Source of the DNA: Flavobacterium frigoris
GTDB lineage: Bacteria; Bacteroidota; Bacteroidia; Flavobacteriales; Flavobacteriaceae
Assembly: GCF_900111075.1 (NCBI RefSeq)
Contig: NZ_FOFZ01000007.1
Span: 124,001-188,000 of the forward strand
DNA: 64,000 bases
Direction of reading: 5' to 3'
Shown here one piece after another: positions 32,342 through 39,505 of this stretch. The stretch's first letter is position 1; each line of letters starts with the position of its first letter. The notes under the pieces are model-generated. The model saw only the letters and a list, made by a program, of their open reading frames with translations. It searched no databases and was not told the origin of the DNA. The position numbers and the translations under genes are program-made.

Positions 32342-34759
32342 TTGGTTTCTACAGCTGAAAAAGCTGTAGCCAAAAAGTATATTCCTGAATGGATTAAGTT
32401 AGATTTTTTTAATGACTCTAACTTAAAAAACGACATTCAAAATCGTATTTCCTCCAATTGTAGAATTGAATTTATAAATGCTCTAAATCACATAAAAGGT
32501 GATAATAGGGACGGGGGAGGTGTGTCATTTTCAGAAATCACACTTTTAGCTATGGCTTATTTTTATTCTGAAATATTCAAGGATAAAATAAAGGATAATT
32601 ACTATTCTTTAAGAATGGTAAAGGGATTTTTAGATGCAGATAATCAATCGAATTACATTGCAATACATGAGATAGATGTTGAGTTTTTTGCACTTCGTAA
32701 TGATTACTATTTCAGACATTGCTGGTTGATAATTCAATCGGCTTGGTATTTTAATTCTGAGTATTTTGGACACCATCAGTATATTGATTACATCAATCAT
32801 TTTATAATGACTGGTAATAAATTGCCTCTTAGTAATTATAAATTTGATAAAGTACACTTGGAAGGGAAATATGAAGATTTACAAAAACAGATCAACAAAA
32901 ATTTACCAATTAATAAATTCAAGTTGGTGTCGGACTGGTACCATGGTATTTTGTTTTTGGTATGTAAAGAATTAAAATTGCCAACGACTTATTTTAATGT
33001 TATTGATAAAGACAGTAGAGAATTTAATCCATGGACAAAGACGGCTAGAATTTTACGTCATTTAGCTCCATTCAAAATAATCGAATGCGATATAAAGAGT
33101 GCTTTTCCAACCTTTTTGGATATCGAGGTCGGATCTTGTTTAAAAGATAATGTTTATAATAATTTGATGCTTTCAAAGAAAATAGGTAGAGGCGAAGCAA
33201 AAGTTTTGTTTAATACTTATTGCAATAGTGGTCGCTATAAAAGTAAAGAGGAAACAATTTCCTTCTTTGTTGAATGCGGTTACACGTTTGAACAAGCAAA
33301 TGAGATTATAGATATGACACACGATCCAAAAAGAAAATTTTATTCCTTTATGACTGAACAGGAACAGAACGCTATTCAAAATTTCATTGTGATGAATGAT
33401 CTCAATCGAGGAACGAGGTTACATGATGCTCTTTATTTTATAGATAACGTCATCAAACCAATGATTTTAAAAGTAAAGCCTAATTGTGATTTTGGCTACA
33501 AGGAAATTAATAGACCAGTGCTATTAGAAAGTTTTGGTTTGTCTACTAAGCGATTATCGTATGCTTATGTGAGTAGTATTCCGAAAGGTTTGAACATGAT
33601 TGTAAAATATGAAGGTATTAAATCTGAAATCAAAGGAAAGGCGAATGGCTTTGTTTTTTATAAAGAGAAATATAAATATATAACTGCCAATTTTAATTTA
33701 AACGATTATACTATTGACTATGAAACTTTATGTATTCGTTTAGAAGAGATGATAAGTAGGTTAAGGTTTTTGAATGGTAAGGCGATCAAATCTAATGACT
33801 TACTTAGTATTTTAAAATTTATTAGAGCTAATAGTCAATACGTTTTTAATGTCAGGACACTATATTATAGAGCTTTGAAGTTTCAATTTAATCCAGAACA
33901 TATCTTTTATAAGGAGCGAGATTATGGAATGACCAAACAGCTATTATTTAAAAAGAAAATTGAATTTCTTGCTGCAAGAAATGATGCTGAAAAGACTGTA
34001 AATACGATGAACAATTTAAAGAGCTTATTTTTTTTGATAGAAGAACGCATTAGTAAAAGTGATTATAATTATTTAAACGAATTAGAGTTGAAAGGGCATA
34101 GAAGAAATAATTCTTTGGTATTGGCTATTGTTCAAAAATTTAATTTGCTAGTTACAGGAAGAAAACGATTTTCGAAAACAATGGAACGAGATTCAATTAA
34201 GAATGAACCTCTTTATTGTGATACTATAAAGAGGTTACTTCTTAAAGCGTTGTCGTTAAAAAAGCAATTGAAAAAAGCTTACGTTAAGAATGGGATTAGT
34301 GAGTGGGAAAAGGAATTAAAAAAATATAAAAGTTTGAAAAGTACCAGATTAATAGCAAACCAACTGTTTTGGATACTTTCTGAAATTGTTGGAATTGAAA
34401 CCGATTTAAATATAAATCCAGATGAGGAAATGATAAACCATTTAAAAGCTGACTTAATGGCTATGATAGATAAAAACACCTCTTTAAGTAAAGAAGGTTC
34501 TGTTTTAAAATTTGATTCCTTATATATGCTGCAAGTATCACAAATTCCAGTAATTTCTGATTTGAATACAATTTTCGAGACGAAAATGGATAATAGTATT
34601 TTTAATCAAATATCCATTGAAGAAGCTAATGTTGAAGGGGAGGTCTTCTTTAAGGAGTACTTGAAATTTCATAATATAGAACATAAACAAAAGCGTAAAT
34701 TCGTACCAAATACAAATATCCAAAAGTATCAATTTCCAGAGCTTAGATTTGATCAATAA
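32342..34759 (+). CDS. Large island protein with polymerase-palm-like motifs (candidate replicase)
   Basis: 805 aa from a TTG at 32342; the first in-frame ATG comes only at residue 71, so the start is uncertain. Residues 248-260 read ECDIKSAFPTFLD, like motif A of family A or B DNA polymerases. R283-GEA-K287-VLF-N291 resembles the R-x3-K pattern of the family A O-helix. H361-D362 (RLHDALYFID) resembles motif C. Order A-B-C is right but spacing is much shorter than in E. coli Pol I. No exonuclease domain is seen. The C-terminal half is Lys-rich and helical. The HTH protein just upstream is in the same frame. Polymerase assignment is inference. Confidence 0.5.
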   Translation: MVSTAEKAVAKKYIPEWIKLDFFNDSNLKNDIQNRISSNCRIEFINALNHIKGDNRDGGGVSFSEITLLAMAYFYSEIFKDKIKDNYYSLRMVKGFLDADNQSNYIAIHEIDVEFFALRNDYYFRHCWLIIQSAWYFNSEYFGHHQYIDYINHFIMTGNKLPLSNYKFDKVHLEGKYEDLQKQINKNLPINKFKLVSDWYHGILFLVCKELKLPTTYFNVIDKDSREFNPWTKTARILRHLAPFKIIECDIKSAFPTFLDIEVGSCLKDNVYNNLMLSKKIGRGEAKVLFNTYCNSGRYKSKEETISFFVECGYTFEQANEIIDMTHDPKRKFYSFMTEQEQNAIQNFIVMNDLNRGTRLHDALYFIDNVIKPMILKVKPNCDFGYKEINRPVLLESFGLSTKRLSYAYVSSIPKGLNMIVKYEGIKSEIKGKANGFVFYKEKYKYITANFNLNDYTIDYETLCIRLEEMISRLRFLNGKAIKSNDLLSILKFIRANSQYVFNVRTLYYRALKFQFNPEHIFYKERDYGMTKQLLFKKKIEFLAARNDAEKTVNTMNNLKSLFFLIEERISKSDYNYLNELELKGHRRNNSLVLAIVQKFNLLVTGRKRFSKTMERDSIKNEPLYCDTIKRLLLKALSLKKQLKKAYVKNGISEWEKELKKYKSLKSTRLIANQLFWILSEIVGIETDLNINPDEEMINHLKADLMAMIDKNTSLSKEGSVLKFDSLYMLQVSQIPVISDLNTIFETKMDNSIFNQISIEEANVEGEVFFKEYLKFHNIEHKQKRKFVPNTNIQKYQFPELRFDQ

Positions 34760-34785
34760 AGGAAATAAATAAGTTGTATTTACTA

Positions 34786-35128
34786 CTAGGGATTATACTT
34801 CTTAAAATTCTCTGCTTGTTCAAAGATCTCCTTATAAATTTCATCTCTATCTACGGGAGGATAGCCATTTTCAGCAAGAAGAACTATTAGATCTGCTTTT
34901 AGTTCTGCTTTGATGTCCTCTCGTTTGCTCCAATCGGTGTATTTTGTTAAATCGTCTACCACATCTTTCACTCTTTGAGCAAGTATAAGTAGTTTGTCTT
35001 CGGGATAGACAAAATCGTATTTTTTAGCCAACGCTTTCAAAATGTCGTAAAACGCTTTTTCTTCAATGTCGATACCTAAATCTTTGAAAGATTCTTTTTC
35101 TTTTTTAAGCGCATAGGTTAACTCAGGT
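34786..35128 (-). pseudogene. hsdR: hsdR 3' remnant (type I restriction subunit)
   Basis: About 114 codons without a start. The translation contains ELTYALKKEKESFKDLGID, EEKAFYDILKALAKK, NGYPPVDRDEIYKEIFEQAENF, the typical extreme C-terminus of HsdR. An in-frame TAA at about 35129 and unrelated sequence beyond mark the break. It is the tail of the gene whose head lies at 36996-37497, with the helicase middle (roughly 700 residues in a normal HsdR) missing. Confidence 0.85.
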
Positions 35129-35305
35129 TAAGGATATAAAATGCTACGGTTGAGAAGAAATGAATATTTTACAATATGATTACTAATACAATAAATTAAA
35201 CCCCTAGAAACTCTGAAAACATTTAGTAATATTAAGTATATTACGTCAAATATTCCCAGTATTATTACTGTATAATGTCTGTTACCACTAAGAAAAACAC
35301 CATCT

Positions 35306-35689
35306 ATGAACCTAGAATTAAATAAAAGCAGCGCTAATAAATTTTCATTTATTGAAATTGACGAAGACCAATTATATATTTCAAATCTTTTAGATAGTCA
35401 TCTGTATGAGTTTCCAATAGAAAATTTTACTGAGCTTGTGTTAGTTGATATTGATAGTAAAGAAATTTTAAAACGTTTTGCTACCGTAGGAGAAGTAGAT
35501 TTTGGAAAATTGAAAGTACAGTCTTTAAACGTTAGGGGAGTTTCACCTAATTTGTTAGCTAATATTAAATTCCCATCAACGTTGGAAATATTGGGGATTC
35601 AAGGAGGGGATTATATGAGTAACGTATTATCTGACAATCCGATTACAAAACATATGTGGATGACATACTATGATGCGACCCTTTGTTAA
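35306..35689 (+). pseudogene. Unknown gene cut by the IS element
   Basis: The frame reads 127 aa, but from 35671 on it lies within the IS inverted repeat, so the last 6 codons are IS-derived and the original C-terminus is lost. The sequence (LYISNLLDSHLYEFPIENF, FPSTLEILGIQGGDY) resembles a leucine-rich or immunity-type fold, without certain identity. It sits on the opposite strand to the hsdR pieces between which it lies. Function unknown. Confidence 0.5.
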
Positions 35690-35803
35690 GACAACTTTTT
35701 CAAAAACTTAAGATAGTTTTTTTTTAGTTTTATTTTCCAGTTTCCTGGCTAAAATCGGAGATAACTTTTGGCTCCTTAAAAAGCCGAAAAAGTTATTCTG
35801 ATT

Positions 35804-36619
35804 TTATGCCACTTGTTTTTTGTAATACATTTTACTCGGTGTGCTGTAATCTAACGATTGATGAAAACGTTCTTCATTATAGAATTCAAAATACTTTTTA
35901 AGTCCGTTGTACAAGCTAATTGTACTAGTATAGGCCTGCAAATATACATTTTCATATTTTACGGTTCTCCATAATCTCTCCACAAATATATTATCTATTG
36001 CTCTTCCTTTGCCATCCATGGATATTTTTACATCGTTGTCTATGAGTATTCTGGTGTGAATTTCGCTAGTGTATTGACTGCCTTGGTCAGTATTGAATAT
36101 CTCTGGTTTGCCATGTTTATCTATTGCCTCTTGCAATGTTTCTGCGCACCACTGAGCACTCATTGAGTTGCTAGTACTCCAATTTAAAACATATCGGGTA
36201 TGTAAATCTATTATGGCACAAAGGTACATAAAGCCTTTATCCATGGGGATATAAGTAATATCGGTAGCCCACACTTGATTTTTATGTGTAATTTTTAATC
36301 CTTTCAATAAATACGGATATTTTTTGTGCTCTTTAATGGCAATTGTGGTGCGTGGTGCTCTGTAAATGGTTTGCCAATTGGCTAATTTCATCAATCTTCG
36401 CACTCGTTTTTCGTTTACTTCAAAACCTTTTCCTTCAAGCCATACCGACATCTTTCGATAGCCATAAAACGGAGTTGCCGAATATTGAATTTTTAATAAA
36501 TCCATTATTATTTTGTTTTCTTCCAATTCGTCTTTGGGTGAATAATAGAAACAGTTCCTGCTAACTAACAGCAACTTACATTGTTTAGAAATACTTAATT
36601 TCATCTTTGAATCAATCAT
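35804..36619 (-). CDS. IS3-family transposase OrfB (integrase core)
   Basis: 271 aa counted from an internal ATG. The DDE catalytic core is visible: Asp in WATDITYIPMDKGFMY, Asp in NTDQGSQYTSEIH and the Glu in the DNIFVERLWRTVKYE segment. A helix-turn-helix-like HTH_21 region (YGYRKMSVWLEGKGF) precedes it. The real product is probably an OrfAB fusion made by -1 frameshifting on the nine-A run at 36653-36661. Confidence 0.9.
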   Translation of the reverse strand: MIDSKMKLSISKQCKLLLVSRNCFYYSPKDELEENKIIMDLLKIQYSATPFYGYRKMSVWLEGKGFEVNEKRVRRLMKLANWQTIYRAPRTTIAIKEHKKYPYLLKGLKITHKNQVWATDITYIPMDKGFMYLCAIIDLHTRYVLNWSTSNSMSAQWCAETLQEAIDKHGKPEIFNTDQGSQYTSEIHTRILIDNDVKISMDGKGRAIDNIFVERLWRTVKYENVYLQAYTSTISLYNGLKKYFEFYNEERFHQSLDYSTPSKMYYKKQVA

Positions 36620-36642
36620 TTTTTTTCTGTCTTCTAAGGAAA

Positions 36643-36921
36643 CTAACGCAACTTTTTTTTTAGAAAATCGTTTTCCAATGTAAGCTGACCTATTCGCGCA
36701 AAAAGTTTTTCAGTTGGAATTTCATCTTTAACAACAACTGCTTTTTCTTGTGAAAAAACAGCAGAAATATTTTTTATGGCTTCTGCTTTCCATGACGAAA
36801 TTTGAGTCGGTAATAACTCGTACTTCTTTGCTAAAACCTCAAGGGTTTCTTTTTCCTTTAACGCCTCTAAAACAACTTTTGCTTTAAATTCTTTTCCAAA
36901 TACTCTTCTTGTTCTTGACAT
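36643..36921 (-). CDS. IS3-family transposase OrfA
   Basis: 92 aa with a HTH_Tnp_1-type fold (FGKEFKAKVVLEALKEKETL, then EVLAKKYELLPTQISSWK) and a leucine-zipper-like end (RIGQLTLENDFLKKKLR). It recognises the IS ends. Its 3' end overlaps the nine-A slippery run (36653-36661 on this strand), after which the -1 frame continues into OrfB. Confidence 0.88.
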   Translation of the reverse strand: MSRTRRVFGKEFKAKVVLEALKEKETLEVLAKKYELLPTQISSWKAEAIKNISAVFSQEKAVVVKDEIPTEKLFARIGQLTLENDFLKKKLR

Positions 36922-36995
36922 AATTATGCTAATTTAGGGTTTTTAATCCTATCTTAAATCTAAACAAAAAGTTGTACCGTTTTTGGGGAGCAGCA

Positions 36996-37497
36996 TAGTT
37001 TTAAATTCAAAAACTACTAACGGTAATCCATTAATGTATAAAATCAAATCAGGAATACGCATTTCATAGCCTTTAATGGCTAATTGATTGACAATTTTAT
37101 AAGTGTTCTTATCTTCCTCAGAATAGTCAATAAGTTGTACATAAAAGTCTTTTTGGCTGCGATCTTCACGTTTCAGTAAAAAACCATCACACACCATTTT
37201 CATAATGGCTTTATTAGTTTCATACAAGTCAGAAGAAGGGAGTCGCTCTAAATCTCTAACGATGGAGTCGATTTCAGTTGACGTAATGTTTTCGTTGGCA
37301 TAATTAGTTCTTAGATAGGATTTTAAATCTTCGATAATAAGTACTTTTTCACTTACGATATGTCCGTAAACAGTCTCAGGCTCTGACGTGCCTTGATATT
37401 CTGTTTGTCGTACTTGCGCACCAATAAGATGAATCATTTTTTCTTCTTGTAGTAAACTTATAAACGCTTTTTCTAATTGTGATTCGGTAAATTTCAT
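36996..37497 (-). pseudogene. hsdR: hsdR 5' remnant (nuclease N-terminus)
   Basis: 167 native codons from ATG 37497 (MKFTESQLEKAFISLL) to FEFKT; the open frame runs 15 more codons into the IS. The piece contains PDLILYINGLPLVVFEFK, the PD-(D/E)XK nuclease motif, and is cut one codon after its Lys. The helicase domain is absent. Its start is 2 bases after the AbiEii stop, so hsdR was the last gene of the operon. The subunit is non-functional as read. Confidence 0.9.
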
Positions 37498-37498
37498 A

Positions 37499-38509
37499 TT
37501 ATTTTTTTTCTTCCTTTTCAGGAATTGTAATATCCCATTTTACATTCTTTACTCTGTCCCTAATTTTAATAAGGGAACCTAAAACGGCATCGCTATTTGG
37601 TAGTGTACCATATACAAGATTTGCAAATTCATTGGTGTATGTGTTTTCTAATTGCTTCCATATTTCTTCCGTTTCACGGAATAGGATAGCTTCTTTAGGG
37701 TGGTACGCTAACCATTCATTATTATTCTTAAAACTAGCAACATCATCTTGTCCAACAAGTGAAAGCATTTCTTCAAATGCGGGACTTTCAAAAAATTCTA
37801 GTATGGCAGGAACTTTTAGTAACTGGTGTAAATCGTAAGTATGGCGAATTTTATTTTGCAAGTCAGTGATTGGATTTTCTCCATAAGAAAACCGAACCAA
37901 GCTCATTATCTTTTCGCAAATAGTTCTATTTACGTGTAGCACTTGAACTTCAAAAGGCAATAAACCATATTCTTCTGCAAGCTGATGTTGTCCCGATTTT
38001 TCCATCATTGTGAAAATATAAGAGGAAATAGTGGTTTTGTGAAAAGGTTCATATCTCCCTAACCAAGTAGCTTCAACTATAATATTTTCTCTTACTTGCC
38101 CATATTTTCCAGTAACGGTTTTTGGATAGCTATAAGCGATTTTTCTAAGCATTCCCACTTTATGAGTAATCCCTTCTTCGTTAACTTCAGTTAATTTAGT
38201 TCCAACAAGATTGGTTATTTTCTTTAATTTATTTCTCAGTAGATTTCCGCCTTCATGATCACCTTTTAAAACCACTAAATCAATATCCTCAGAGAAGCGT
38301 TCAATTAAGCCAAAACATTTGGACAAAGCAGTTCCACCTTTAAAAACGGTTTCTGTTCCAATTATATCATGAAAAATGAGATGAAGTACATAAGTAACCC
38401 AATAGTCTTTTTCTACATAAATGGGTAATATCCCCATCTGTTGCGCTGTAAAGGCAATCGATTGTCTAAATAGTGTGGTGTTACCGTGTAATTTCATACT
38501 AAATTCCAT
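37499..38509 (-). CDS. AbiEii-like nucleotidyltransferase toxin
   Basis: 336 aa. The nucleotidyltransferase motif is visible: KGGTALSKCFGLIERFSEDIDLVV, with the GGTxxxK and D-x-D acidic pair. AbiEii proteins are type IV toxin-antitoxin effectors that modify tRNA or other targets to abort phage infection. The N-terminus (PIYVEKDYWVTYVLHLIF) fits the family. It overlaps its AbiEi-like partner by 16 bases, a typical coupled pair. Target not readable. Confidence 0.88.
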   Translation of the reverse strand: MEFSMKLHGNTTLFRQSIAFTAQQMGILPIYVEKDYWVTYVLHLIFHDIIGTETVFKGGTALSKCFGLIERFSEDIDLVVLKGDHEGGNLLRNKLKKITNLVGTKLTEVNEEGITHKVGMLRKIAYSYPKTVTGKYGQVRENIIVEATWLGRYEPFHKTTISSYIFTMMEKSGQHQLAEEYGLLPFEVQVLHVNRTICEKIMSLVRFSYGENPITDLQNKIRHTYDLHQLLKVPAILEFFESPAFEEMLSLVGQDDVASFKNNNEWLAYHPKEAILFRETEEIWKQLENTYTNEFANLVYGTLPNSDAVLGSLIKIRDRVKNVKWDITIPEKEEKK

Positions 38510-39219
38510 TTTTGGGCAGCTTTCAAAATAGTAGCAGCACCCGATAGTTTATAGGTAGTAATTGGATTTAAGTTTTTTTGTAATAGTTCTTGGAATTGAA
38601 AAATCCCTGCTTCATCTAGTAGCGCTCCTAATAATGCTCTTGTAGATGGTGGGTATTTTTGAGACAAGCGTACCATAGTAGCCGTGTCTTTTTCGTTTCG
38701 GTTTTTTAATAGTGATAGTAAACGCAAACAAGCGGAAGCGATAGTAGTGTCAGGTATTTTCTTGATATAACGAATCGCATCTAAAAGCTGTAACAATGGA
38801 ATATTTTCTTTGCTAATAGTATTCTTTTGCTTGACGAATTTAATGGTGTACTGTTCTCTTTGTAATGGTGGGCGAATTTCATTTTTAGCGATCTGAATGG
38901 TATTACTTACTTGCGTAGTCAGGCCTAGTTGATTAAAAACACTATAGCCCGTAAGATAACCAATTACTTTTCCATCATCCTCAAGCCAGTCTTTTACCAC
39001 TTGAAATTGGTTGGGTTGCAATCTGCCAAAAACAGTTTGCTCAGGTTTATAGTATTTCCCTTTGGCTAACTTTGCAATTTTCCCCGAAACCACCATTCGA
39101 TTCAAGGCTTTTATTACTGCTTCTTTTTTATTCACCTCAGTAGTAAAGTCAGCATAGGTGAAAACGTACCCTTTTGGGAGTCGATCTATAGTAACTGTTA
39201 TGTAGTCAGTGGTTTTCAT
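38494..39219 (-). CDS. AbiEi-like antitoxin (DUF6088 family)
   Basis: 241 aa. The N-terminal winged helix (LPKGYVFTYADFTTEVNKKE, then AVIKALNRMVVSGKIAKLAKGKYY) is that of AbiEi-type repressors, followed by the DUF6088-like body (IGYLTGYSVFNQLGLTTQVS). Such antitoxins bind inverted repeats before their own gene and silence the toxin. Such a repeat is present at 39250-39279. It is co-translated with the toxin. Confidence 0.87.
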   Translation of the reverse strand: MKTTDYITVTIDRLPKGYVFTYADFTTEVNKKEAVIKALNRMVVSGKIAKLAKGKYYKPEQTVFGRLQPNQFQVVKDWLEDDGKVIGYLTGYSVFNQLGLTTQVSNTIQIAKNEIRPPLQREQYTIKFVKQKNTISKENIPLLQLLDAIRYIKKIPDTTIASACLRLLSLLKNRNEKDTATMVRLSQKYPPSTRALLGALLDEAGIFQFQELLQKNLNPITTYKLSGAATILKAAQKWNLV

Positions 39220-39235
39220 GCTTGTGTATTTACTA

Positions 39236-39279
39236 CAAATATATACTTTTGTCCAGTTTATTATATAAAAAACTGGACA
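39236..39279 (-). promoter_or_regulatory. abiE operator and -7 element
   Basis: TGTCCAGTTT (39250-39259) and AAACTGGACA (39270-39279) are a perfect 10-bp inverted repeat with a 10-base spacer. On the minus strand it lies just upstream of TATATTTG (39236-39243), a -7 element 16 bases before the antitoxin start. This fits autorepression by the AbiEi-like protein. Confidence 0.65.
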
Positions 39280-39317
39280 TTTTTTAGAATAATATTATAA
39301 TTATTTAGGTTGTTTAA

Positions 39318-39361
39318 GTGGGGTTATTTAACTTTGATATATCAAAGTTAAATAACCCCAC
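39318..39361. repeat. 44-bp perfect palindrome
   Basis: Two 22-bp arms with no spacer, centred between 39339 and 39340, from GTGGGGTTATTT to AAATAACCCCAC. It lies between the STAND gene end and the AbiEi promoter. The flanks lack a T run, so classical termination is not obvious. Confidence 0.75.
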
Positions 39362-39505
39362 CCTTTGTTTGTTTCTTGTCGCAAAAAACTAACGATTTAA
39401 GTCATACTATTTTTAATTTTATAGTGTGACAATCTCACCAAATTTTTATCCAATTTAATAAAGTTTCTACTTGTTGCTGATGTACGTTATATTTTACCAT
39501 TAGAT

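Larger units (their letters stand above)
35671..36995 (-). mobile_element. IS3-family insertion sequence, about 1325 bp
   Basis: Left end TGATGCGACCC (35671) and right end, read inward on the other strand, TGCTGCTCCCC (36995) are imperfect inverted repeats; the match resumes inward at ACAACTTTTT and at TTAAGATAG. Both carry the TG terminus of IS3-type elements. The flanking bases CTA and TAG are not a direct repeat, so no target duplication survives, consistent with a deletion next to the IS. Two ORFs with an A9 slip site encode the transposase. Confidence 0.85.

Noticed and set aside
34786..35040. Intact 84-aa gene
   Set aside because: The frame continues upstream of its ATG with typical HsdR sequence to about 35128, so it is the tail of a broken hsdR rather than a separate gene.
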